Shown piece by piece: positions 1-5,336 of a stretch of DNA of 5,336 nt (position 1 is its first letter; every line of letters begins with the position of its first letter). Location of the stretch: NCBI GenBank assembly GCA_016281435.1, contig JAEEIQ010000064.1, positions 1 through 5,336 on the forward strand, written 5' to 3'. Under the pieces are notes generated by a model. It made no database searches, was not told where the DNA came from, and saw only the letters and a list, made by a program, of their open reading frames with translations. The DNA comes from Bacteroidales bacterium (GTDB lineage Bacteria; Bacteroidota; Bacteroidia; Bacteroidales; UBA932). A program made the translations under genes and the position numbers.

Positions 1-559
1 AAGGAAAACTTCCGAAACCGATATCGAGCTCGAGCTGGACCTCGACGGGCGCGGAGAATCCGGGGTCGACACCGGCCTGAAGTTCTTCGACCACATGCTC
101 ACCCAACTCATCCACCACGGCGGACTGAGCCTTAAACTCAGTTGCAAGGGCGATCTCGAAGTGGACGAACACCACACGATTGAAGACTGCGCCATAGCCC
201 TGGGACAGGCGGTTCGCCAGGCCCTCGGGGACAAGAAGGGCATCGCCCGCTACGGTTTCGCCCTTCCGATGGACGAGAGCGCGGCGCTGGTGCTGCTGGA
301 CTTCGGCGGGAGGAGCGAACTGGTCTGGGACGTGAAGTTTACCCGCGAATATGTCGGCGACGTCCCGACGGAGATGTTCCGCCACTTCTTCAAGTCCTTC
401 AGCGACGAAGCCCGCTGCAACCTGCGCATCGAGGCCCGCGGCGAGAACAACCACCACATCGCGGAATCCGTCTTCAAGGCCTTCGCAAGGACCATACGGC
501 AGGCCGCTGCGAGAAACCCGTTCAGTTTCGAACTGCCCTCAAGCAAAGGACTGCTATGA
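1..559 (+). CDS. hisB: Imidazoleglycerol-phosphate dehydratase (HisB), 5' end outside window
   Basis: This enzyme dehydrates imidazole glycerol phosphate to imidazole acetol phosphate, the sixth step of histidine synthesis, in the cytoplasm. The frame is open from base 2 and starts [16 protein letters not shown], the usual N-terminal strand of the dehydratase domain, so the ATG at 95 is an internal Met and not the start. About 185 residues are visible. Metal and active-site motifs, numbered from the first visible residue, are FFDHML (about 28-33), DEHHTIED (55-62) and NNHHIAES (149-156), which form the two manganese sites. The C-terminus ELPSSKGLL is the standard family end. In Bacteroidota HisB is often fused to an N-terminal histidinol-phosphatase domain; whether that holds here cannot be seen. 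The stop overlaps the hisH start (ATGA, 556-559), which suggests translational coupling. Confidence 0.96.
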   Translation, partial: RKTSETDIELELDLDGRGESGVDTGLKFFDHMLTQLIHHGGLSLKLSCKGDLEVDEHHTIEDCAIALGQAVRQALGDKKGIARYGFALPMDESAALVLLDFGGRSELVWDVKFTREYVGDVPTEMFRHFFKSFSDEARCNLRIEARGENNHHIAESVFKAFARTIRQAAARNPFSFELPSSKGLL

Positions 560-1143
560 CGACCATCATCGACTACGGCACCGGCAACATTATGTCGGTC
601 ACATGTGCCCTGCAGCGCCTCGGGGAGGAATTCATCCTCACCGACGATCCCGCGCGGATAGCCCAGGCCCGGCGGGTACTTCTGCCCGGCGTCGGCAATG
701 CCGCAAGCGCGGTGGAGGCCATAAGGGCCAAGGGGCTGGAGACGGTCATCCGCGGCCTTCGCAGGCCGGTGCTGGGCATATGCGTCGGGATGCAGGTCCT
801 GTGCCGCCGCTCCGAAGAAGACGACGCCCGCGGGCTGGACATCTTCGACTGCGAGGTAAGGCGCTTCCCCGCCGACCCGGAAGCCAAGGTGCCCCACATG
901 GGCTGGAATACCTTAGGGAACCTTGACGGAAAGCTGTTCAAAGGCATACCGGCCGGTTCCAGCGTCTATTTCGTACACTCCTATGCGCCCGGACTGTGCA
1001 CTGACACCGTGGCGACCTGCCGCCACGGGAACGTCCTTTTCAGCGCTGCCCTGCGCTACGAGAACTTCTACGGGACCCAGTTCCATCCGGAAAAAAGCGG
1101 AGCCGTCGGAGAGCAGATACTGAAGAACTTCCTTTCGCTATGA
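556..1143 (+). CDS. hisH: Imidazole glycerol phosphate synthase, glutaminase subunit HisH
   Basis: A class I glutamine amidotransferase of 195 residues, the usual family length. It hydrolyses glutamine and passes ammonia to HisF for the fifth step of histidine synthesis. The start is IIDYGTGN (residues 4-11), typical of HisH. The oxyanion-strand region PGVGNAASA lies at about 44-52, and the nucleophile is Cys76 in [10 protein letters not shown] (family norm GICLGMQ, so Leu is replaced by Val). The rest of the triad is His177 and Glu179 in [10 protein letters not shown]. The HisF-facing segment PHMGWN is at 113-118. The gene starts on the last bases of hisB and its own stop overlaps the hisA start (ATGA, 1140-1143). 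It is a separate protein, not fused to HisF as in fungi and plants. Confidence 0.97.
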   Translation: MTTIIDYGTGNIMSVTCALQRLGEEFILTDDPARIAQARRVLLPGVGNAASAVEAIRAKGLETVIRGLRRPVLGICVGMQVLCRRSEEDDARGLDIFDCEVRRFPADPEAKVPHMGWNTLGNLDGKLFKGIPAGSSVYFVHSYAPGLCTDTVATCRHGNVLFSAALRYENFYGTQFHPEKSGAVGEQILKNFLSL

Positions 1144-1868
1144 TACAGATCATCCCGGCCATAGACATAATAGGAGGACGGTGCGTGCGCCTGACACGCG
1201 GGGACTACTCCGCGAAGAAGACCTATGACGCTTCCCCCCTCGACATGGCGCTGCGGTATGAAGACTGCGGCGTGCGGCGCATCCACCTGGTGGATCTCGA
1301 CGGAGCGAAAGAAGGGTCCCCGGCAAACCTGCGGACTCTCGAGGAAATAGCGTCACGCCTCGGCACCGAACTGGAGTGGGGCGGGGGCATAGCCACGGAC
1401 GCAGACCTTCGGAGCGTCTTCAATGCCGGCGCCACCCAGGCCATAATCGGCAGCGTAGCTGTCATGAAGCCGGATCTGTTCCGGGGCTGGCTCCGCACCC
1501 ACGGACCTTCCCGCATCATTCTCGGCGCCGACATCCGGGGCCGCAAGGTGGCGGTGAAAGGCTGGCAGGAAGACTCCGCCGAGGAAATCGACACCCTTGT
1601 CGAAGCTTTTCTCCCGGACGGGCTGAAGGAGCTGATCTGCACTGACATCTCCCGCGACGGGATGCTCCAGGGACCGTCTTTCGGACTATACGGAGAGCTG
1701 CAGGAAAAATGGCCGGACCTGGCCATCACCGTCAGCGGGGGCATCTCCTGCGCGGACGATATCGAACGACTCGACGGGATGGGCCTTCGCCGCGTCATAG
1801 TCGGCAAGGCCATTTACGAAGGCCGGATCACACTCGAACAGATACGCATATGGTCGCAAAACGGATAA
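1140..1868 (+). CDS. hisA: ProFAR isomerase HisA
   Basis: A 242-residue TIM-barrel enzyme that performs the Amadori rearrangement of 5'-ProFAR to PRFAR, the fourth step of histidine synthesis. The N-terminus [18 protein letters not shown] carries catalytic Asp9. The second catalytic aspartate is Asp131 in ILGADIRG, followed by the family's KGW (140-142). Phosphate-binding loops are GGGI (81-84) and GGIS (200-203), and CTDISRDGM (168-175) is also typical. The half-barrel repeat shared with HisF is apparent (VDLDGAKEG and TDISRDG sit at equivalent strand ends). The start overlaps the end of hisH by four bases, and the 3' end overlaps hisF by 19 bases in another frame. The sequence fits HisA; nothing points to a dual HisA/TrpF (PriA) role, but substrate specificity is not readable with certainty. 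Confidence 0.96.
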   Translation: MIQIIPAIDIIGGRCVRLTRGDYSAKKTYDASPLDMALRYEDCGVRRIHLVDLDGAKEGSPANLRTLEEIASRLGTELEWGGGIATDADLRSVFNAGATQAIIGSVAVMKPDLFRGWLRTHGPSRIILGADIRGRKVAVKGWQEDSAEEIDTLVEAFLPDGLKELICTDISRDGMLQGPSFGLYGELQEKWPDLAITVSGGISCADDIERLDGMGLRRVIVGKAIYEGRITLEQIRIWSQNG

Positions 1869-2614
1869 TCCCCTGCCTCGACGTCAAAGACGGACAGGTC
1901 GTAAAAGGCATCAATTTCGAAGGCCTTCGAGAGGTCGGAGATGCAGTCCAGATGGGTGTGGCATATTCAAGGGACGGCGCGGACGAGCTCGTCTATCTCG
2001 ACATCAGCGCCTCGAAGGAAGGCCGCGGCACCTTCACCCGGCTGGTCGAAAAAATAGCCCTCGGCATCAATATTCCTTTCACCGTCGGCGGGGGGATCGG
2101 CTCGCTCGACGACGCGGCACGCCTGCTGGACAGCGGAGCGGACAAGATTTCCGTCAACAGCGCCGCGATCGCAAGGCCGGAACTCATCAGCGAAATAGCC
2201 TCCAAATACGGCTCCCAGTTCGTCGTATGCGCCATTGACGCAAAATGCATCGAAGGCACATGGCGCGTGACCACCCACGGAGGAAGCCGCCTGACGGACA
2301 GGGAACTGTTCAGCTGGGCCCGGGAGGCCAGGGAACGCGGAGCCGGTGAAATCCTGTTCACATCCATGGACCATGACGGCACCCGCAGCGGTTATGCCTG
2401 CCCGGAATACGCCCGTCTCGCTGGGATGCTGGACATCCCCGTCATAGCCTCGGGAGGAGCAGGCAGCGTGGAGGACATAGCTGACGTGCTGACGGAAGGC
2501 CGTGCGGACGCAGCCCTAGCCGCCAGCATCTTCCACTATGGCCAAATAAAAATCCCGGAGCTGAAAGCCAGACTCCGGGAAAGAGGTATTCCGGTCAGGG
2601 AAGACTATTTGTAA
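1850..2614 (+). CDS. hisF: Imidazole glycerol phosphate synthase, cyclase subunit HisF
   Basis: A 254-residue TIM-barrel cyclase that uses ammonia from HisH to convert PRFAR to imidazole glycerol phosphate plus AICAR. The ATG at 1850 was chosen because it yields MVAKRIIPCLDVKDG, the exact family N-terminus, with catalytic Asp11. The open frame extends upstream to 1709, but that extension is out-of-frame hisA sequence. The second catalytic residue is Asp130 in CAIDAK. Phosphate-binding loops are VGGGIGS (79-85) and SGGAGS (201-206), and FTSMDHDGTRSGY (170-182) is diagnostic of HisF. The C-terminus GIPVRE is also canonical. The start lies inside hisA (19-base overlap) with no visible Shine-Dalgarno, so translation probably depends on coupling. 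The 3' end overlaps a convergent minus-strand gene by 10 bases. Confidence 0.97.
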   Translation: MVAKRIIPCLDVKDGQVVKGINFEGLREVGDAVQMGVAYSRDGADELVYLDISASKEGRGTFTRLVEKIALGINIPFTVGGGIGSLDDAARLLDSGADKISVNSAAIARPELISEIASKYGSQFVVCAIDAKCIEGTWRVTTHGGSRLTDRELFSWAREARERGAGEILFTSMDHDGTRSGYACPEYARLAGMLDIPVIASGGAGSVEDIADVLTEGRADAALAASIFHYGQIKIPELKARLRERGIPVREDYL

Positions 2615-3171
2615 GTAAGCTTTATCTCACGGATACCGAGGAATGCGCCGGTATTGTTCATGAGCTTGACTGCCTTGCCCTTGCCGACGTTCTTGAGATC
2701 CCATACGACGACCTGGTCGAAGGCGATGGGCGCGGTGACGGCCTTGCCTCCCTCAACGGCCTCGCCGTTCTCGCCGACGATGTAAGGGGCGCGCGTGAGG
2801 TCCTTTCCGGAAGTGAGTTCTATCTTCACGAGTTCCTTGCCCTTGATTGCGGGGAATTTCACGTAATCAGTATTGGCTCCGCCCCACATCACGCCGCCGC
2901 GGGTATTGCGCACGATACCCTTGGTGCCCAGGAAGAAGAAGGAAACGGGACCTTCCGCGGTCGAGAGTATCATCTCCACCTCTTCTCCGAGGTAGGTGGC
3001 TTCCTTCAGGGAAGCGCGGATGTCGCTCTTATGGTTGGCGAAAGGCCAGGTGACGCCGTATTTCTCTTTCTCGGGATAGTACTTCGATGCAGTGAAGGAA
3101 ACGACCCTCTCCTGCGCGGAGAGCGCTACGGAGGCGCAGAGGGCAAGCGCCATGATTACAAGTTTCTTCAT
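2605..3171 (-). CDS. Secreted protein of unknown function, predicted beta-rich
   Basis: I do not recognise a named family. The start at 3171 gives a 188-residue protein beginning MKKLVIMALALCASVALSAQ. This is a clear Sec signal peptide: two lysines, a hydrophobic core at about 4-17, and likely cleavage after Ala19. There is no lipobox cysteine at the cleavage site, so periplasmic or secreted rather than a lipoprotein. The mature part alternates short hydrophobic strands with Gly/Lys/Thr turns, for example YVKFPAIKGKELVKIELTSG (103-122) and VVVWDLKNV (154-162), and ends IREIKLTYK. This pattern resembles jelly-roll or carbohydrate-binding-like beta sandwiches common in exported Bacteroidota proteins, which is inference only. 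Longer in-frame starts exist up to 3588 but run through antisense hisIE and would bury the signal peptide. The stop (TAG) lies inside hisF, and the gene separates hisF from hisIE. Confidence 0.85.
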   Translation of the reverse strand: MKKLVIMALALCASVALSAQERVVSFTASKYYPEKEKYGVTWPFANHKSDIRASLKEATYLGEEVEMILSTAEGPVSFFFLGTKGIVRNTRGGVMWGGANTDYVKFPAIKGKELVKIELTSGKDLTRAPYIVGENGEAVEGGKAVTAPIAFDQVVVWDLKNVGKGKAVKLMNNTGAFLGIREIKLTYK

Positions 3172-3201
3172 AATTGTAAAAAAATGGTTATTCGTTTTGT
3201 G

Positions 3202-3209
3202 CAAATGTA
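3202..3209 (-). promoter_or_regulatory. Candidate Bacteroidota -7 box for the secreted-protein gene
   Basis: On the minus strand the bases read TACATTTG, a full match to the Bacteroidota -7 consensus TAnnTTTG, about 30 bases before the ATG at 3171. A TTTG lies upstream (3224 to 3221), but the 11-base spacing is shorter than the roughly 19-21 bases usual for the -33 element, so only the -7 box is convincing. An A-tract on the plus strand (3212-3220) separates the two. The leader after it is A/T-rich with no Shine-Dalgarno, as usual in this phylum. Confidence 0.5.
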
Positions 3210-3258
3210 TCAAAAAAAAACAAAGACCGGATATCAGAAAGCGAAAAACGACTATCCA

Positions 3259-3281
3259 TTTGCGAAAATTGAGTATATTTA
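3259..3281 (+). promoter_or_regulatory. Weak candidate promoter for hisIE-ldt-amidase
   Basis: TATATTTA at 3274-3281 differs from the Bacteroidota -7 consensus TAnnTTTG only in the last base and ends 22 bases before the hisIE ATG. A TTTG at 3259-3262 lies upstream, but with an 11-base gap it is too close for a standard -33 element. Because the preceding gene is on the other strand, a plus-strand promoter must lie in this gap or further upstream (read-through from hisF across the antisense gene). The box is the best visible candidate; in AT-rich sequence a chance match is quite possible. Confidence 0.3.
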
Positions 3282-3303
3282 AGGTCGAAAGAAAAAAGGA
3301 CAG

Positions 3304-3903
3304 ATGAAATTCAGTGATTTCAATACCGCCAAGAACGCCGACGGCCTGCTTCCCGTAATCATCCAGGATGCGACGACCCTCAAGGTGCTGATGCTGGGAT
3401 ACATGAACGAAGAGGCCTTCGGGAAGACCTTCGACGAGGGCCGAGTGACCTTCTGGTCCCGAAGCCGGGGCTGCCTCTGGACCAAGGGCGAGACCAGCGG
3501 GAACTTCCTGAAAGTAGTGGACGCCTGGGCGGACTGCGACTCGGACACGCTTCTCATAAAGGCCGAACCGGCCGGCCCTGTATGCCACAGGGGCACCACG
3601 GCCTGCTTCGACACACCGGAAGACGAAGGCTTCATCCGCAAGCTAGCCGCCGTGGTCCGTTCCCGCCATGCTGAAATGCCCGAAGGCTCTTACACCACTT
3701 CCCTTTTCATAAAAGGGCCGAAAACCATCTCCAAGAAGGTTGGGGAGGAATGCACCGAGGCCATAATAGAAGCCGTATCTGGAAAGAAGGACCGCTTCAT
3801 CTACGAAACATCCGACCTTATCTATCATCTGCTCGTCCTCTGCGAGGAAATGGGCGTGACCATTCCCGAACTTGAGGAGGAGCTTGCCCGCAGACACCGC
3901 TGA
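3304..3903 (+). CDS. hisI: Bifunctional phosphoribosyl-AMP cyclohydrolase / phosphoribosyl-ATP pyrophosphatase HisIE
   Basis: A 199-residue fused cytoplasmic enzyme for steps two and three of histidine synthesis: HisE removes pyrophosphate from PR-ATP, then HisI opens the adenine ring of PR-AMP. The HisI domain covers about 1-105. It has WTKGETSGN (59-67), magnesium-site aspartates 77, 79 and 81 in ADCDSD, and zinc-ligand cysteines 78, 94 and 101 (the last two in GPVCHRGTTACF). The HisE domain covers about 110-199, an all-alpha MazG-like fold with KKVGEECTEAIIEA (144-157; Glu148, Glu149, Glu152) and ETSDLIYHLLVL (168-179; Asp171). Length and domain order match the usual HisIE. AAAGGA at 3295-3300 is a possible but very close ribosome site. 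The gene is split from hisF by an opposing gene, so it probably has its own promoter. The next gene follows after two bases. Confidence 0.97.
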   Translation: MKFSDFNTAKNADGLLPVIIQDATTLKVLMLGYMNEEAFGKTFDEGRVTFWSRSRGCLWTKGETSGNFLKVVDAWADCDSDTLLIKAEPAGPVCHRGTTACFDTPEDEGFIRKLAAVVRSRHAEMPEGSYTTSLFIKGPKTISKKVGEECTEAIIEAVSGKKDRFIYETSDLIYHLLVLCEEMGVTIPELEEELARRHR

Positions 3904-3905
3904 AG

Positions 3906-4430
3906 ATGAAGAAAATACTGTTTACCATTGTTTTAGGAGCCATCGCCGTCGCCTCGCAGGCCGACAGCGGATACGCGCGTTTCGTGCGCGAGGTCGATTC
4001 ATACCCTTTCGTCGTCATCAGCAAGGCCGAGATGAACCTTGCCCTCGTGGATTCCACGGGGAACGTGATAGTCAGCTATCCGATGGCCTGCTCGAAGTAC
4101 TACGGCCCGAAAGAGCGCAAGGGCGACAACAAGACTCCGGAAGGCAGCTTCAAGATCAACGAACTACTCCGCTCCGCCTCCCTGACGCATGACTTCCATG
4201 ACGGGAAAGGGCCGATTAGAGGCGCCTACGGCCCATGGTTCCTGCGCCTGGACGTCCCCGGATTCATAGACATCGGCATACACGGCACGCATCTTCCCGA
4301 ATCCATCGGAAGCCGCGCTACCGAGGGGTGCATACGCCTACGCAACGAAAACATCACCGACCTTAAAAGCCGGATACGCCTTGGAACTCCCGTCATAATA
4401 CTCCCGGAAGGGGTCAAAGTCAACGAATAA
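3906..4430 (+). CDS. Exported YkuD-family L,D-transpeptidase with variant TEGC motif
   Basis: A 174-residue protein with a Sec signal peptide (MKKILFTIVLGAIAVASQA, likely cleavage after Ala19), so it acts in the periplasm. The mature part is essentially one YkuD catalytic domain, without a LysM or other peptidoglycan-binding module. Family features include VVISKAEMNLALVDSTG (36-52), KGDNKTPEGSFKI (72-84), and the active-site block from IGIHGTHLP (123-131) to GCIRLRNENI (141-150). The base would be His126 and the nucleophile Cys142. YkuD enzymes form 3-3 peptidoglycan crosslinks or attach proteins to peptidoglycan through a Cys acyl-enzyme; some act as hydrolases. The usual [S/T]HGC is TEGC here (139-142), Glu140 replacing His. 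Which reaction this member performs cannot be told from sequence. It starts 2 bases after hisIE, and its TAA overlaps the next ATG by one base (TAATG). Confidence 0.9.
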   Translation: MKKILFTIVLGAIAVASQADSGYARFVREVDSYPFVVISKAEMNLALVDSTGNVIVSYPMACSKYYGPKERKGDNKTPEGSFKINELLRSASLTHDFHDGKGPIRGAYGPWFLRLDVPGFIDIGIHGTHLPESIGSRATEGCIRLRNENITDLKSRIRLGTPVIILPEGVKVNE

Positions 4431-5176
4431 TGAAGATCACCCTTGTCCAGCAGGATATAATCTGGGCCGATCCCGAGGCCAACCGCAAGCACCTTGATGC
4501 ACTTTTGGGCAACATCGGGAAAACCGACCTCGTCCTTTTCCCCGAGATGTTCTCCACCGGGTTCGCCACGGTCCCAGAGGGCATCGCGGAGAAAGCTCCG
4601 GCGCCGACCATCGAGTGGATGAAGGAAAAGGCCGCGCAGATGGACTGCGCCCTTGCCGGAAGCATAGCAATCGAAGAAGACGGACGCTTCTACAACCGTT
4701 TCTGCTTTGTAAAACCCTCCGGGGAAGTTTCTTTCTACGACAAGAAGCACCTGTTCACCTACAGCGGCGAGCATAAGCGTTTCTCCGCCGGCGACCGCAG
4801 GGTCGTCGTCGAATGGCGCGGAGTACGGTTCCTGCTTGCGATCTGCTACGACCTGCGTTTCCCGGTCTGGCTTCGCAACCGCAAGGACTACGACGCCCTT
4901 CTCTGCGTAGCCAGCTGGCCCACTTCCCGCCGGCATGCCTGGGACAGCCTGCTCAGGGCCAGGGCCATAGAGAATCAGTGTTTCGTGGCCGCAGTGGACC
5001 GCACCGGGAACGACCCTTCCTGCTCATACAACGGCGGTTCCGTACTTCTCGATCCATGGGGACGGGACATCGCCCGCTGCCGTGACGGCGTCGAAGAGGC
5101 GGTCAGCGCGGAACTGGACATGGAGTCACTGGCGGCTTTCAGGAAAAGTTTCCCGGTTCTGGACGACGCGGATTAA
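4430..5176 (+). CDS. Omega-amidase, YafV-type (nitrilase superfamily)
   Basis: A 248-residue cytoplasmic carbon-nitrogen hydrolase. The catalytic triad is Glu39 in LFPEMFSTGF, Lys105 in FYDKKHLF, and Cys139 in AICYDLRFPVW; Glu114 (SGEHKRF) matches the auxiliary glutamate. The sequence follows E. coli YafV closely: ITLVQQ at the start, NRF at 89-91, VVVEWRGVRFL (125-135), VASWP (160-164), RARAIENQ (176-183) and a KSFP near the end. YafV-type enzymes hydrolyse 2-oxoglutaramate (and 2-oxosuccinamate) to the 2-oxoacid and ammonia, clearing a by-product of glutamine transamination. That activity is assigned by family. The C-terminus stops at DDAD, a few residues earlier than YafV. The start overlaps the preceding stop (TAATG), and the stop is interleaved with that of the convergent folP-like gene. 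Confidence 0.92.
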   Translation: MKITLVQQDIIWADPEANRKHLDALLGNIGKTDLVLFPEMFSTGFATVPEGIAEKAPAPTIEWMKEKAAQMDCALAGSIAIEEDGRFYNRFCFVKPSGEVSFYDKKHLFTYSGEHKRFSAGDRRVVVEWRGVRFLLAICYDLRFPVWLRNRKDYDALLCVASWPTSRRHAWDSLLRARAIENQCFVAAVDRTGNDPSCSYNGGSVLLDPWGRDIARCRDGVEEAVSAELDMESLAAFRKSFPVLDDAD

Positions 5177-5336
5177 ACGCAGCCGGAGCGCGTCCTTGCT
5201 GCGGCTTCCACATCATGCACACGCAGGATATCAGCCCCGCCGGAGATTGCGATCCGGTGCAGTTCTTCCGTACGTCCCTGGGTGAAACGCTTGTCGGCGA
5301 TCCCGACAAGAAGCGGTCTTCTGACAGCGGGCTTCA
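5173..5336 (-). CDS. folP: Dihydropteroate synthase-like protein, C-terminal 53 residues only
   Basis: This gene enters from the right edge on the minus strand and ends with TAA at 5175-5173; only 53 residues are visible. RRPLLVGIADKRF (about 5-17) corresponds to the DHPS strand-and-loop segment LVGxSRK. GGADILRVHDVEAA (32-45) is the highly characteristic C-terminal strand, whose Arg39 and His41 match the pterin/phosphate-binding Arg and His of DHPS. The enzyme joins p-aminobenzoate to hydroxymethyldihydropterin diphosphate in folate synthesis. Two points are unusual: SRK reads ADK, and the stretch between VG and GADIL is about 11 residues shorter than in typical Bacteroidota FolP. It could be a true but divergent FolP or a DHPS-fold paralogue; the missing N-terminal part would decide. 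Confidence 0.72.
   Translation of the reverse strand, partial: KPAVRRPLLVGIADKRFTQGRTEELHRIAISGGADILRVHDVEAAARTRSGCV

Noticed and set aside
250..947. Long minus-strand open frames under hisB and hisH (250-897, 573-947)
   Set aside because: These are typical antisense shadows in GC-rich genes, with low-complexity composition and no recognisable motifs. The plus-strand genes have all catalytic residues.
1223..1813. 196-codon minus-strand frame opposite hisA
   Set aside because: It is Ser/Arg/Pro-rich shadow sequence lying entirely within a verified hisA, with no supporting start context.
1709..1849. Upstream extension of hisF by 47 residues
   Set aside because: The extension is Arg/His-rich out-of-frame hisA sequence. 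The Met at 1850 gives the canonical HisF N-terminus and length.
2633..2654. Inverted repeat ATACCG ... CGGTAT near the hisF end, considered as a terminator
   Set aside because: It has only a 6-bp stem with a 10-base loop, no following T-run on either strand, and lies inside the coding part of the secreted gene.
3172..3588. Longer minus-strand reading frame extending the secreted protein N-terminally by about 139 residues
   Set aside because: It runs antisense through hisIE and across the AT-rich gap, would place the signal peptide in mid-protein, and shows no protein-like conservation features.
4226..4936. 236-codon minus-strand frame opposite the transpeptidase and omega-amidase
   Set aside because: It spans the joint of two well-supported plus-strand genes and has no family features.
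5178..5212. Short inverted repeats (GCAGC/GCTGC and AGCCG/CGGCT) just past the omega-amidase stop, considered as a terminator
   Set aside because: The arms are 5 bp, mutually exclusive, within the folP-like coding sequence and lack a T-run. This is expected by chance in GC-rich DNA.
5082..5285. Plus-strand 67-codon frame over the amidase/folP junction
   Set aside because: It is Arg/Ser-rich shadow sequence overlapping two supported genes, with no motif.

Overview
The window reads as a chromosomal stretch from a GC-rich member of the Bacteroidota, probably Bacteroidales. The basis is the wording of the HisB and HisIE proteins, the A/T-rich leaders lacking strong Shine-Dalgarno sequences, and a TAnnTTTG-type promoter box in the only real intergenic gap. 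The genus is not determined; an Alistipes-like or uncultured gut lineage is a guess. Coding density is very high, and the only non-coding stretch is about 132 bases (3172-3303).

Left part (1-2614, plus strand): the distal half of a histidine biosynthesis operon, in the order hisB (5' end outside the window), hisH, hisA, hisF. The genes are joined by ATGA stop-start overlaps (hisB/hisH, hisH/hisA) and by a 19-base overlap (hisA/hisF). HisA isomerises ProFAR to PRFAR. The HisH-HisF complex converts PRFAR to imidazole glycerol phosphate (IGP) and AICAR. HisB dehydrates IGP. All catalytic residues expected for these enzymes are present.

Middle (2605-3303): the his cluster is interrupted by a convergent minus-strand gene. 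It encodes a 188-residue secreted protein of unknown function, and its 3' end overlaps the 3' end of hisF by 10 bases. It is read out of the AT-rich gap, which also precedes hisIE on the other strand.

Right part (3304-5176, plus strand): hisIE (steps 2 and 3 of histidine synthesis), a small exported YkuD-type L,D-transpeptidase, and a YafV-type omega-amidase of the nitrilase superfamily. Spacing is 2 bases and then a 1-base TAATG overlap, so the three genes look co-transcribed from a promoter in the gap. The final gene (5173-5336, minus strand, incomplete) is the C-terminal end of a dihydropteroate synthase-like protein (folP). Its stop codon is interleaved with the omega-amidase stop in one TTAA palindrome.

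I see no mobile element, CRISPR array, tRNA, rRNA or convincing rho-independent terminator. Most of the window is ordinary metabolism. The points worth a second look are the inserted secreted-protein gene, the altered TEGC active-site motif of the transpeptidase, and the shortened substrate-loop region of the FolP-like protein.
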